DNA of 33,267 nucleotides, from NCBI GenBank assembly GCA_964635295.1, contig CAZWOB010000019.1:1-33267 (forward strand). Reading direction: 5' to 3'. This stretch comes from Waddlia sp964635295. Lineage in GTDB: Bacteria; Chlamydiota; Chlamydiia; Chlamydiales; Waddliaceae. The notes beneath the pieces are model-generated. The model saw only the letters and a program-made list of their open reading frames with translations. It was not told the DNA's origin and did not search any database. Shown here piece after piece: positions 14,279 through 23,025 of the stretch; within the stretch, counting starts at the first letter, position 1; the number at the start of each line of letters is the position of its first letter. The position numbers were made by a program, and so were the translations under genes.

Positions 14279-14554
14279 ATGAAACAAGATACACATCCTG
14301 AATACCAAGAAGTCCTATTTGTCGACTCTTCAACTGGAACAAAATTTATCTGCGGATCGACTCTGAAATCAGATAAAACAGAAACTTTCGAAGGGAAAGA
14401 ATACCCCGTCTGCAACGTATCCGTATCCTCTGCATCCCACCCGTTTTTTACCGGAAGCACTCAATTTGTCGATGCTGAAGGACGTGTTGACAAATTTAAA
14501 AAACGCTACTCTGTCAACCGTAAAAAGAAGTCGGCAGAACAAGAAGAGAAGTAG
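14279..14554 (+). CDS. rpmE: 50S ribosomal protein L31, type B
   Basis: L31 sits at the subunit interface and central protuberance of the ribosome. The 91-residue sequence has the type-B features: MKQDTHPEYQEVLFVDSSTG, an inserted segment after FICGSTLKS, SSASHPFFTGSTQFVD and GRVDKFKKRY. The zinc-ribbon CxC and CxxC pairs of type A are absent, with only two separated cysteines, so this is the zinc-independent form. The C-terminal tail is basic and then acidic. TAGGAG seven bases before ATG supports the start. It begins the rpmE-prfA-prmC group, the same order as in Chlamydia. Confidence 0.96.
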   Translation: MKQDTHPEYQEVLFVDSSTGTKFICGSTLKSDKTETFEGKEYPVCNVSVSSASHPFFTGSTQFVDAEGRVDKFKKRYSVNRKKKSAEQEEK

Positions 14555-14609
14555 CCGCTATTTAATTGTGCGCGCTTTTGTTCATTAGACGCATCCAACG
14601 GGAATATTC

Positions 14610-15674
14610 ATGAAAAATAAAGTGGAGGAGATGCTTGGCAGGCTTCCGGAATTGGAAGAACTTCTTGGTCAACCTGATGTTATTAACGATCAGAAACGGT
14701 ACAGGCTTCTGACGCAGGAACATGCCCACCTCTCTCAGCTAAAACAAGTACATGAAGATCTCACGACCAGCCGTCAGGAACTGTCAGACAACCAAGAGAT
14801 GCTCCAGATGGAAAACGATCCAGAGTTTCTCAAAGTTCTGGAAGAGGACATTGAGCGTCTGACCAAGAAAGTCGAGGAACTTCAAAAAAAGCTTGAAAGC
14901 CTGATCGTCCCGCCTGATCCGAACGACAGTAAGAACACAATACTCGAACTAAGGGCCGGAACAGGAGGCGATGAGGCAGCTCTGTTTGTCGGTGACTGTG
15001 TGCGCATGTACAAAATGTTCTCTGACAGCATGGGCTGGAAATATGAAGAACTGGCAAGCAGTCCTTCTGATGCCGGAGGGTATAAAGAATACATGATGGC
15101 CCTCAGCGGTCCAAACGTCTATCGGTATCTTAAGTTCGAAGGGGGGACGCATCGCGTCCAACGCGTGCCGGAAACTGAAACCCAGGGAAGAGTCCATACT
15201 TCCGCGATTACCGTAGCAGTTTTGCTTGAACCTGATGAAGATTCCGACGTTCAGATCGATGAAAAGGACCTCAGGGTCGATACTTATCGCGCGTCAGGCG
15301 CAGGCGGTCAGCATGTCAATACGACAGACAGCGCTGTGCGTCTAACTCATATCCCTACAGGTATCGTAGCCTATTGTTCTGAAGAGCGCAGCCAGCACAA
15401 AAACAAAGATAAGGCCATGCGTCTCCTTAAAGCGAAGATTATGGAGATAGAGGCGCAGAAAAAGTTCGAAGAGCGTGCTTCAGCTAGAGCATCGCAGGTT
15501 GGGTCCGGCGACCGCTCCGAAAGGATCCGCACCTACAACTTCCCGCAGAACCGTATTACCGACCACCGGATCAATTTGACCAAATACAATTTAGACAAGG
15601 TGATGGAAGGGGAGTTGGAAGAGATCGTAAATGCCATTGTCGCGCATTTTTACCAGAAAAATTTTGAAACATGA
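14610..15674 (+). CDS. prfA: Peptide chain release factor 1
   Basis: RF1 recognises UAA and UAG and triggers peptide release. The codon-recognition motif PxT appears as PET (187-189) within HRVQRVPETETQGRVHTSA, which distinguishes it from RF2 (SPF). The catalytic GGQ is at 232-234 in ASGAGGQHVNTTDSAVR, and the Gln is the methylation target of PrmC. N-terminal helices (1-100) and a C-terminal helical domain complete a 354-residue protein of normal length. The stop overlaps the prmC start (ATGA), a classic coupled prfA-prmC pair. The ribosome site is weak (CGGGAA). Confidence 0.97.
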   Translation: MKNKVEEMLGRLPELEELLGQPDVINDQKRYRLLTQEHAHLSQLKQVHEDLTTSRQELSDNQEMLQMENDPEFLKVLEEDIERLTKKVEELQKKLESLIVPPDPNDSKNTILELRAGTGGDEAALFVGDCVRMYKMFSDSMGWKYEELASSPSDAGGYKEYMMALSGPNVYRYLKFEGGTHRVQRVPETETQGRVHTSAITVAVLLEPDEDSDVQIDEKDLRVDTYRASGAGGQHVNTTDSAVRLTHIPTGIVAYCSEERSQHKNKDKAMRLLKAKIMEIEAQKKFEERASARASQVGSGDRSERIRTYNFPQNRITDHRINLTKYNLDKVMEGELEEIVNAIVAHFYQKNFET

Positions 15675-16528
15675 TCACGGTCAAGGAAGCTCTCGATAAA
15701 TGTATCGTTTTCTTCCGTGAGAGGAAAATGGCCGGTGCCCGTAAAGAGGCGGCCATTGTGATTGGTGACGCTCTGGGAATGAAGCCTCTTGAGCTTTACA
15801 TGCAGCATGACCGTCCTCTGACCGAAAAGGAAGTGGAAAAGTGTCGCGAAGTGATTATCCGCAGGGTAAAAGGGGAGCCGAATCAGTATATCAAAGGCTG
15901 TGTCGAATTTCTTAATTGCGTCTTCTCAGTCGATAAAAGGGTGCTGATTCCTCGCATGGAAACTGAGATCCTGGTTGATAAGATCATTAAGGAGCTTGAA
16001 GAAGAAGAATTAGAGGGTAAGGCTCTTTGGGATATCTGTACAGGCTCTGGTTGCATTGGAATTTCTCTGAAAAAGCGTTTTCCTGAGCTCTCCGTCACTT
16101 TGTCCGACCTTTCTGAAGACGCGTTAGAAGTGGCAAAGGAGAATGCAGAGAGGAACGGCGTCGAGGTTAGAATATTGAAAGGCGATCTGCTGGAACCCTT
16201 CAAGGGCGAACAGGCTGATTATGTTGTCTCCAATCCGCCGTATGTAAGAGAAGACGAGTACCAAACGCTTGCTGTCGAAGTGAAGCATTTTGAGCCCAAA
16301 ATGGCCCTTGTCCCTGGTGAATCCGGCTTGGAATTTTATCAACGATTTTCTTCAGAACTTCCTGATTATCTGAATCCTGGCGCAAGAGTTTGGATGGAGA
16401 TCGGCATGGGACAGGGGAAGAAGGTCGAGGCTTTTTTCTCTGAGGAAATCTGGGAAGATGTCTGGTTTGAACAGGATTGGGGGCGAATGGACCGCTTTTT
16501 CTATGCGACACTTAAGGACGCTCTCTGA
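15671..16528 (+). CDS. prmC: Release factor glutamine N5-methyltransferase
   Basis: PrmC uses S-adenosylmethionine to methylate the GGQ glutamine of release factors, increasing termination efficiency. Residues 1-75 form the helical release-factor-binding domain. The methyltransferase fold shows SAM motif I DICTGSGCIGISL (from residue 121) and the catalytic NPPY at 188-191 in VVSNPPYVREDEY. The 285-residue length is normal. Its ATG overlaps the prfA stop by four bases, so substrate and modifier are made from one message. Confidence 0.96.
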   Translation: MITVKEALDKCIVFFRERKMAGARKEAAIVIGDALGMKPLELYMQHDRPLTEKEVEKCREVIIRRVKGEPNQYIKGCVEFLNCVFSVDKRVLIPRMETEILVDKIIKELEEEELEGKALWDICTGSGCIGISLKKRFPELSVTLSDLSEDALEVAKENAERNGVEVRILKGDLLEPFKGEQADYVVSNPPYVREDEYQTLAVEVKHFEPKMALVPGESGLEFYQRFSSELPDYLNPGARVWMEIGMGQGKKVEAFFSEEIWEDVWFEQDWGRMDRFFYATLKDAL

Positions 16529-16557
16529 AATAATCGTACCTCTCTTAGAAAAAGCCC

Positions 16558-16586
16558 TTGAAATTGAATGAATTTTTAAGTATCCT
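16558..16586 (+). promoter_or_regulatory. Probable promoter for ffh-rpsP-trmD-rplS-rnhB
   Basis: TTGAAA (16558-16563), a 17-base spacer and TATCCT (16581-16586) occur in the 88-base gap after prmC, 31 bases before the ffh ATG. It would start a second transcription unit. Confidence 0.5.
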
Positions 16587-16616
16587 ATTCACGTTAAAAT
16601 AAGTAAAGTTGGCTCA

Positions 16617-17945
16617 ATGCTTGGCGCATTAACAGATAAAATGCAGGACCTCTTCTCGAAGATCACGGGAAAGAGCAAGTTGACCGAAGAGAATATAGCG
16701 GAAGCTGTCTCTGAAGTGCGGTTGGCGCTGCTCGAGGCTGATGTCAATTATTCTGTTGCGAAAGTCCTTGTGAAGAGAGTTAAGGAAAAGGCTCTGGGGG
16801 ATGCAGTCCTAAAATCTGTCTCTCCGGGTCAGCAGTTCATCAAGATCGTGCACGATGAACTTGTTGAACTGATGGGCGGGGAAGAAGCGCCGCTGAACCT
16901 TAAGTCCAAACCGTCGGTAGTGATGATGTGCGGACTGCAAGGGTCCGGTAAGACCACCCATTGTGCGAAATTGGCAAACTACTTGAAAAAGCAGAAAAAA
17001 TGCCGACAACCGCTATTGGCCGCATGCGACCTCCAGCGTCCTGCAGCGATTGAACAGTTGAAGACTCTGGGGGGGAAGATCGGAGTGCCGGTCTTTTCCA
17101 TTCCTAACGAATCAAATCCTGTGAAGGTCGCGAAAGCAGCATTGGACAGGGCTTATCAGGAAGGGTTTGACCTTCTTATTCTCGATACCGCAGGAAGGCT
17201 GCACATCGATGATGAGCTGATGGACCAGCTTGAGCAGATCAAAAAGGCGACCAGCCCTAGCGAAATCCTGTTTGTTGCCAACGCCGCTACCGGTCAGGAC
17301 GCTGTTACAGTCGCAAATGAGTTCAACCAGAAAGTTGAAGTGACCGGGACAATTTTGACTATGCTCGACAGCAATACCCGGGGCGGGGCGGCGATCTCGA
17401 TCAGGGAAGTGACGGGAAAGCCGTTGAAATTCGAGGGGGTTGGCGAAAAAGTAGACGACATCCAGCCCTTCAGTCCAAACTCGATGGCCGACCGAATCCT
17501 GGGCATGGGCGATACGATCAACCTCGTACGCAAAGCGGAAGAGCATATTGACGAAAACGAGGCGAAAAAGCTCGAAGAGAAAATACGCAAAGCGACCTTT
17601 ACTTATGATGATTATCTCAAGCAGATCCAGATGGTGAAAAAAATGGGATCGTTTAAAAGCCTGCTGGGGATGCTGCCCGGAATGAGTAAAATGAAAGAGA
17701 TGGAGATCGACGACAAGGAATTTTTCAAGGTCGAAGCGATCATCCAGTCCATGACCCCGGATGAAAGAATTTGCAAATCCGATCTCTCGGTTCCCAGACG
17801 AAAGAGAATAGCCAGGGGAAGCGGGACAGCGATCGATGATATCAACCGTTTAGTGAAATCGTTTAAGAAAGCAAAACAGTTTTTTAAGAACATGCCAAAT
17901 ATGAAACAATTAGAAAAATTAATGGGAGGATCCCAATGGCGTTAA
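16617..17945 (+). CDS. ffh: Signal recognition particle GTPase Ffh (SRP54)
   Basis: Ffh binds signal sequences on nascent chains together with SRP RNA and delivers them to the FtsY receptor. The N domain is residues 1-90. The GTPase has G1 GLQGSGKTT (106-114) and G3 DTAGR (190-194). The G4 region reads TMLDSNTRGGAA where TKxDGDARGGAA is usual, so the guanine-contacting Lys is Met249 while Asp251 is kept. The methionine-rich M domain contains GMLPGMSKMKEM and the RNA-binding PRRKRIARGSGT (from about 393). The 442-residue length is normal. The 3' end overlaps rpsP by ten bases and supplies its GGGAGG ribosome site. No SRP RNA gene was found in the window. Confidence 0.96.
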   Translation: MLGALTDKMQDLFSKITGKSKLTEENIAEAVSEVRLALLEADVNYSVAKVLVKRVKEKALGDAVLKSVSPGQQFIKIVHDELVELMGGEEAPLNLKSKPSVVMMCGLQGSGKTTHCAKLANYLKKQKKCRQPLLAACDLQRPAAIEQLKTLGGKIGVPVFSIPNESNPVKVAKAALDRAYQEGFDLLILDTAGRLHIDDELMDQLEQIKKATSPSEILFVANAATGQDAVTVANEFNQKVEVTGTILTMLDSNTRGGAAISIREVTGKPLKFEGVGEKVDDIQPFSPNSMADRILGMGDTINLVRKAEEHIDENEAKKLEEKIRKATFTYDDYLKQIQMVKKMGSFKSLLGMLPGMSKMKEMEIDDKEFFKVEAIIQSMTPDERICKSDLSVPRRKRIARGSGTAIDDINRLVKSFKKAKQFFKNMPNMKQLEKLMGGSQWR

Positions 17946-18268
17946 AAATTCGTCTTCGTCAACAAGGTCGTACGAAGCGTCCTTTCTACCGAGTTGTCGT
18001 TACCGACAGCCGCCGTCCACGTGATGGCCGTTATGTAGAAACAGTCGGCTGGTACAACCCTTTAGAAACAGAAGCAGAAAAGACGATCAGTATTAAAGGC
18101 GACCGTGTCGAGCATTGGCTGGACCAGGGCGCGATTTTAACAGAGAAAGCGCACGCGCTTGTTGCTCAATCCAATCCTGAGATTGCAAAAGCGATCAAGG
18201 ATAAAGAATTGGCCCGAAAGCAAAAAGTTGTTGCAAAAAGGAAAGCGCGCAAAGCTGCGAAAAGTTAA
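17936..18268 (+). CDS. rpsP: 30S ribosomal protein S16
   Basis: S16 binds 16S rRNA early in small-subunit assembly. The start MALKIRLRQQGRTKRPFYRV and the stretch RDGRYVETVGWYNPLE are diagnostic. At 110 residues it is somewhat longer than the 80-90 usual length because of a basic C-terminal tail (RKQKVVAKRKARKAAKS). It overlaps the end of ffh by ten bases with a strong GGGAGG inside ffh, and trmD follows after 14 bases, matching the widespread ffh-rpsP-trmD-rplS operon. Confidence 0.97.
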   Translation: MALKIRLRQQGRTKRPFYRVVVTDSRRPRDGRYVETVGWYNPLETEAEKTISIKGDRVEHWLDQGAILTEKAHALVAQSNPEIAKAIKDKELARKQKVVAKRKARKAAKS

Positions 18269-18282
18269 GGGGTTATCGTCCA

Positions 18283-18951
18283 ATGCGTATGGATATCCTT
18301 TCCCTATTCCCTGATTATTTCAAGGGGCCCTTCGACGAAAGCATGATACGAAAAGCGATCGACGCTGGGATATTGGATATTCAGTTGGTAGATATACGGG
18401 ACTATGCCGAAGACCGCCATCGCAAAGTGGATGACAGGCCCTATGGCGGCGGGCCGGGAATGGTTCTGATGCCTGAACCTGTGACGAAAGCGATCCGTTC
18501 GGTCAGGCAACCTGACTCCAAGGTGGTCTATTTATCACCTCAGGGTAAGACACTGACCGCGAAAAAATGCCGAGAGTTGGCAAATGAGTCCCATCTGATC
18601 TTTTTATGCGGACATTACGAAGGGATCGATGAAAGGGTGATTGACATCGAAGTCGATGAAGAGATCAGCATCGGGGACTACGTTTTGACCAACGGATGTG
18701 CGGCGGCCATTGTTTGTGTGGACGCGATCTCCCGGTTTATCCCAGGGGTGGTCGGCCATGAGGATGCAGTCAATGAAGACTCGTTCGAGAACGGACATTT
18801 GGATTGTCCCCATTATACTCGGCCGGAAGTGTTCGAGTCGCGCGCTGTTCCCGAAGTGTTGTTGAGCGGGAATCACCAGAAGATCTCTCTTTGGAGAAAG
18901 GAGAGAGCGCTGGAGAAAACGCGCAGGGTAAGGCCAGATTTGGCGGTTTGA
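18283..18951 (+). CDS. trmD: tRNA (guanine-N1)-methyltransferase
   Basis: TrmD methylates G37 next to the anticodon and prevents +1 frameshifting. It is a SPOUT (trefoil-knot) dimer using S-adenosylmethionine. The signatures RPYGGGPGMV (from residue 52), LCGHYEGIDERV, SIGDYVLTNGCAA and LDCPHYTRPEVFE with SGNHQKI are all present. The 222 residues are slightly below the common 240-260 but the knot and C-terminal domains are intact. AAGGGG ten bases before the ATG supports the start. It is cotranscribed with rpsP and rplS. Confidence 0.97.
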   Translation: MRMDILSLFPDYFKGPFDESMIRKAIDAGILDIQLVDIRDYAEDRHRKVDDRPYGGGPGMVLMPEPVTKAIRSVRQPDSKVVYLSPQGKTLTAKKCRELANESHLIFLCGHYEGIDERVIDIEVDEEISIGDYVLTNGCAAAIVCVDAISRFIPGVVGHEDAVNEDSFENGHLDCPHYTRPEVFESRAVPEVLLSGNHQKISLWRKERALEKTRRVRPDLAV

Positions 18952-19024
18952 GAGGATCTCGACAAAGGCAATGATGTCGGCGGCCTCTGAATGAAGAGTT
19001 ATTTGATTTAAGGAGAAATGACAA

Positions 19025-19576
19025 ATGAGTAAAGCAGCAGTCATTCAACGACTGGAAAAAACACAGTTAAAGAAAGACATCCCGGACTTTCGCGTGGGCG
19101 ACACGATCAAAGTGCACACGAGAATCATCGAGGGTGAAAAAGAACGTATCCAAATTTTCATGGGTACAGTAATCGCCAGATCAGGTGGAGGTCTCTCAGA
19201 GACGTTTTCCTTGCACCGCGTTGCATACGGCGAAGGGATGGAGCGTGTATTCCCATTGCACAGCCCTCGTATCGCAATGATCGAGGTTGTGAGGCAGGGA
19301 CAGGTCCGTCGAGCAAAGCTTTATTATCTGCGTGGAACGTCAGGTAAGAAAGCCAAAGTACGTGCTCGTGTGACACAGAGACGTGAATATGTCTCGAAAA
19401 ATGCTCAGTTTGAAGAAGAAGCTGTCATGCCTGAAGAAGAGATCAAGGAAGAAATTGCCGCGGTAGAGGATACAGCGACCACACCGGTTGCTGAAGCGGA
19501 GACTGCAAAAGTTGAAGCTCCTACTGAAGAAACCGCTGGTGATAACAACAAAGAACAGGAAAACGCTTCCTCCTAA
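19025..19576 (+). CDS. rplS: 50S ribosomal protein L19 with acidic extension
   Basis: L19 lies at the 30S-50S interface. The core (residues 1 to about 120) is standard: DFRVGDTIKVHTRIIEGEKE, RIQIFMGTVIARSGGG, ETFSLHRVAYGEGMERVFPL and KLYYLRGTSGKKAKVRAR. A tail of about 55-60 residues follows, rich in Glu, Ala and Thr (EEEAVMPEEEIKEEIAAVED and onwards), which most L19 proteins lack; it looks disordered. AGGAG eight bases before ATG supports the start. The last part of the tail overlaps the likely start of rnhB in another frame. Confidence 0.96.
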   Translation: MSKAAVIQRLEKTQLKKDIPDFRVGDTIKVHTRIIEGEKERIQIFMGTVIARSGGGLSETFSLHRVAYGEGMERVFPLHSPRIAMIEVVRQGQVRRAKLYYLRGTSGKKAKVRARVTQRREYVSKNAQFEEEAVMPEEEIKEEIAAVEDTATTPVAEAETAKVEAPTEETAGDNNKEQENASS

Positions 19577-20216
19577 TTCCGGAGAAGCCCTTCTTGATTT
19601 TACCCACTTTGAATGCGAGGCCCGCCGATCAGGATATTTATCTCCGGCGGGCGTCGATGAAGCAGGTCGCGGGCCTCTAGCAGGTCCCGTTGTTGCTGCA
19701 GCCTGCGTTCTCCCTCCTGATTACCAACTCCACGGCCTTAACGACAGTAAAAAATTGACCGCATCACAGCGTAAATATTTCTATGATGTGTTGACCCAGG
19801 ATGTTTCCGTTTCTTTTGGAGTCGGTATCGTTTCTCATGATCGGATCGATGAGATCAATATCCTGGAGGCGACTAAAGCCGCTATGTGCAAGGCTGTCGA
19901 TTCACTTGAACCACAACCGGATTTTCTTCTCATCGATGCTGTTGAACTGCCAATGCAGCCATTGCCTTTTTTGGCCCTGATCAAAGGGGACTGCCGGTCT
20001 CAGGCGATTGCTGCCGCTTCCGTGATCGCTAAAGAGACGCGAGATCGCATTATGTTAGAATATGATGAGAAATGGCCGGAGTACGGATTTGCCAAACACA
20101 AAGGTTATGGGACCAAGGCACACCGTGAAGCTATAGTGAAATATGGGCCCTGTCCGATCCATCGTCGAACATTTGAACCGATCAGGTCATTGCTTCTGTA
20201 TAGAGTGTCACAGTAA
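19539..20216 (+). CDS. rnhB: Ribonuclease HII
   Basis: RNase HII cuts RNA in RNA-DNA hybrids and removes misincorporated ribonucleotides. The N-terminal signature AGVDEAGRGPLAGPVVAA carries the first two acidic catalytic residues (Asp40, Glu41 from the chosen start). The other two are probably Asp133 in LLIDAVE and Asp169 in AKETRDR. HKGYGTKAHREAI is also typical. The start is uncertain: the frame has an ATG at 19488 and a TTG at 19512, both inside rplS, and I chose the GTG at 19539 because family homology begins only around 19580. Chlamydial gene order rplS-rnhB is preserved. It ends ten bases before the convergent acyl-ligase gene. Confidence 0.93.
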   Translation: MITTKNRKTLPPNSGEALLDFTHFECEARRSGYLSPAGVDEAGRGPLAGPVVAAACVLPPDYQLHGLNDSKKLTASQRKYFYDVLTQDVSVSFGVGIVSHDRIDEINILEATKAAMCKAVDSLEPQPDFLLIDAVELPMQPLPFLALIKGDCRSQAIAAASVIAKETRDRIMLEYDEKWPEYGFAKHKGYGTKAHREAIVKYGPCPIHRRTFEPIRSLLLYRVSQ

Positions 20217-20226
20217 TCTTCAATTC

Positions 20227-22962
20227 TTATGCAGATGCCTTCTCTTTGAAAAACTGTTCTTCGAGGATGCGGTAATTTGTTTTTCCTGTTCCCATGATCG
20301 GAATTTCTTCCACTTTCTCTACATCATTGATGCGGATCAGGTTGCTGAAACCAGCTTCGCGCAACGTTTGGTTGGCCTCATCGACGGGAATATCAAATGT
20401 CGAGACCAGGATAATTTCAGGTTTCGCACCAGGATTTTCTTTGCCAATGATCGCAATCGAGGGGCCTTCTTCTCTTATGGGCCATTTTTTTCCATCCGAG
20501 GCATTGACAAAAGCTGTTTCTATCGCCAGCAAACTGACCATCTCTCCACCAACCTTAAGAAAGCGCTTCTTCCTGCCGGAAATGTGCATAAAGCCCTCTT
20601 CATCAAAAAATCCCATGTCGCCAGTATTGTACCACATCTTTCCGTCCACTTCGATGAATGGTGAGGGGAGATCTTTGTTGATATACCCCTTAAAGACATT
20701 GGGGCCGCGAACAATGAACAAGCCCTCTTCTCCCTGCGGAAGCTTTTCGTGCGTTTCAGGATGGACGACAATCACGTCGCAGATCGGGATCGGTTTACCA
20801 ACGCCCTGTAAAGGACGGCCAAGGAGGTTTGCGGAGATGATCGGTGAACATTCGGTGATTCCATACCCCTCGATGAGGCACTCTTTTTTATCGAATTTTG
20901 TAATTAGATCGATCAATTCCTTAGGTGTTTTCTCAGCTCCCGTAATACAGAGACGCATCGACGCTATTTGTTCGGGTGTTGCCGCTTTCAATAATGCGCG
21001 AAGGAAAGTAGGTGCTCCAACGCTGATCGTCGCGCTCCATGTTTCAAAGCTTTTTGCAAGCCCTTCGCCATCCGTTGGGTTGGGATAGAAGGCAGTGCGG
21101 ACCCCTGATAAAAGGCCCAGCGTACCGACTGCAAATCCAAATGTATGAAAGGGAGGCAAGAAAGCCAACAGGACATCATCTGTCTTGATCTCCACTACGG
21201 AAAGGGCGCAACTTTGATTAGATATTATATTGTGATGGCTGAGCGGCACACCCTTGGGCATGCTTTCAGAGCCGCTGGTAAAAAGGACCACGGCTGGGTC
21301 GTCTTTCGTCAGCTTGTCGGCTCCAAACGTCTTCAATATAGATTTATTGCTCCTTTTGGAACGGAATAATGCGCGGATTTTGTCGAAGATGGAAAAATGG
21401 CGTTTCATTGTCTCGAGCATGATCAACTTGTCATCGATCCCTGACAGATCTACCTCATTTAATCTTTCCAGAAACGCCCAGGAAGTCAAAACAGACTGAA
21501 CATCCGTCAGTTCCTTGATAGACTTGATGTGCCTCGGCCCAATCGTCCAATTGATCATGATCGGGATTTTTCCTGCAAGCTGGATCGCGAACAAGCAGAG
21601 GAACGCGCCGACACTAGCGGGAAGAAGGACGCCGATGTAGTCTCCAGGCATTTGACGTATTTTCTCAGCAAGCAGGCAAACAGCTAGCCTCATTCTTGAA
21701 TAATCGAGGATTCCCGAGCGGGCATCGGCATATATGGGTTGATGTTTGAGCTTTGAAGATGCGTCGAGGAACACCTCGATCATCGTCTCACCCTCGAATA
21801 TCTTGGCTGCTTTAGACTCTTTTGAGTATGCCCATTTTTTCAGATCGGTTTGAGCTTCTTCAATTTTTTTCTGTGCTTCGAATTGCTTGGCGGCAAATGC
21901 CATGACCTTATCAACGTGGGTCATTTCTGCCACTGGCAAGGGGCCCGTATCAAAATGATCATTGATGAACATCGCCAGTTCGGAGATGTCCAGGGAGTCG
22001 AGCCCAAGATCTGCTGAAAGTGACATTTCCGGGCTGATCGAACTTTTTTTGATCTCGGTAAGCTCTTCAAGCTTCTTCAGCACCTTGTCTTGAACATCGT
22101 AATCGATATCTTCCATGTGAACGACGCGGCGGTCACTATCAGCTTTAGGGTCGTAAACTTGAGGCAGCTCCTCTTTCAAAAAACTATAGGAGGTAAGAAC
22201 CAAAGTTTCTCCCGGATATTCGCCTTCTTGTTCAGAAAGGCCGTCAGGGCGGTTGTAGTAATTTTCCAGCCAGCGGTTCATGTCCAGCCGGTTAGCCTCA
22301 TAAGGGAAATTTTGGGGGGCGGGCTCCAGTTCCACAATCACTTTCCTTCTCGGAGCGAAGAAAATAAAATTTTTCAATAGGGTCCAGATATGTTTTTTCA
22401 TTGTGGAGAGAAGGTCGGGGACCTGTCCTGTTTGCGCTCTTGACAGACTGCTGCCCCAGAGTCCTTTAATGCGAACCAGGACAACATTGGCTTCAGGGGT
22501 TTCTGATAGAATTGTCTGTGTTGCGGATGCTCCTCCGATTTTTTCAATATGCGTGTGTTTTAAACGGCCTGCCGGATAGAGGAGAAAATTTTCTCCACTC
22601 TTTAATCCCTTGATCACTTCATTGATTACGACATCGTGCCGTTTTCTTTTTAAGCTGTTGTTCGAGCTTTCGAAATTTGGGACGGGTATTGCATTCAAAT
22701 ACTTCATCAGAGCGTGGACGCCCGGTGTAAAGTACATATATTCGACGATCAATGGTCTGATTGGAAATTTGCGAAATACCGATAATGCAACGATGGCGGG
22801 ATCGACTAATGCGGCAGGGTGGTTGGGTAAAAAGATGACCCCGCCTTTTCGATCGAGCGCTTCAGGTGTTAACTTTTCCAGTCCTTTTATTTCAATTCTA
22901 TACCTTAAACTTAAAATAAACCGGAAGGTGGCTACGATCAGATAGATAAAGAATTTACTCAT
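20227..22962 (-). CDS. aas: Fused acyltransferase, acyl-carrier and acyl-activating enzyme (Aas-like)
   Basis: This 911-residue protein combines three modules. Residues about 30-230 are a PlsC-type acyltransferase with NHPAALVDP (His48 and Asp54, an HX5D spacing). Residues about 285-360 are an acyl-carrier-like domain with the phosphopantetheine site GLDSLD (Ser323). Residues about 400-905 are an AMP-forming acyl ligase, with TSGSESMPKGVPLSH (from Thr562), YGITECSP (about 698) and GRKKRFLKVGGEM (about 795-810). By analogy to E. coli Aas, it probably activates fatty acids and transfers them to lysophospholipid, scavenging host lipid. E. coli Aas lacks the internal carrier domain, so this form could hold the acyl chain on itself. 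The start has AAGGGGAAGGA just before ATG. The exact substrates are inferred. Confidence 0.88.
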   Translation of the reverse strand: MSKFFIYLIVATFRFILSLRYRIEIKGLEKLTPEALDRKGGVIFLPNHPAALVDPAIVALSVFRKFPIRPLIVEYMYFTPGVHALMKYLNAIPVPNFESSNNSLKRKRHDVVINEVIKGLKSGENFLLYPAGRLKHTHIEKIGGASATQTILSETPEANVVLVRIKGLWGSSLSRAQTGQVPDLLSTMKKHIWTLLKNFIFFAPRRKVIVELEPAPQNFPYEANRLDMNRWLENYYNRPDGLSEQEGEYPGETLVLTSYSFLKEELPQVYDPKADSDRRVVHMEDIDYDVQDKVLKKLEELTEIKKSSISPEMSLSADLGLDSLDISELAMFINDHFDTGPLPVAEMTHVDKVMAFAAKQFEAQKKIEEAQTDLKKWAYSKESKAAKIFEGETMIEVFLDASSKLKHQPIYADARSGILDYSRMRLAVCLLAEKIRQMPGDYIGVLLPASVGAFLCLFAIQLAGKIPIMINWTIGPRHIKSIKELTDVQSVLTSWAFLERLNEVDLSGIDDKLIMLETMKRHFSIFDKIRALFRSKRSNKSILKTFGADKLTKDDPAVVLFTSGSESMPKGVPLSHHNIISNQSCALSVVEIKTDDVLLAFLPPFHTFGFAVGTLGLLSGVRTAFYPNPTDGEGLAKSFETWSATISVGAPTFLRALLKAATPEQIASMRLCITGAEKTPKELIDLITKFDKKECLIEGYGITECSPIISANLLGRPLQGVGKPIPICDVIVVHPETHEKLPQGEEGLFIVRGPNVFKGYINKDLPSPFIEVDGKMWYNTGDMGFFDEEGFMHISGRKKRFLKVGGEMVSLLAIETAFVNASDGKKWPIREEGPSIAIIGKENPGAKPEIILVSTFDIPVDEANQTLREAGFSNLIRINDVEKVEEIPIMGTGKTNYRILEEQFFKEKASA

Positions 22963-23025
22963 TTCCTTCCCCTTTAAAAGGTAGCTATTAAATACCCCTA
23001 TATCTATATTATATTACAGAAATAT

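Noticed and set aside
20294..21088. 264-codon plus-strand open frame
   Set aside because: It is antisense to the AMP-ligase domain of the Aas-like gene, which carries conserved motifs in the minus frame.
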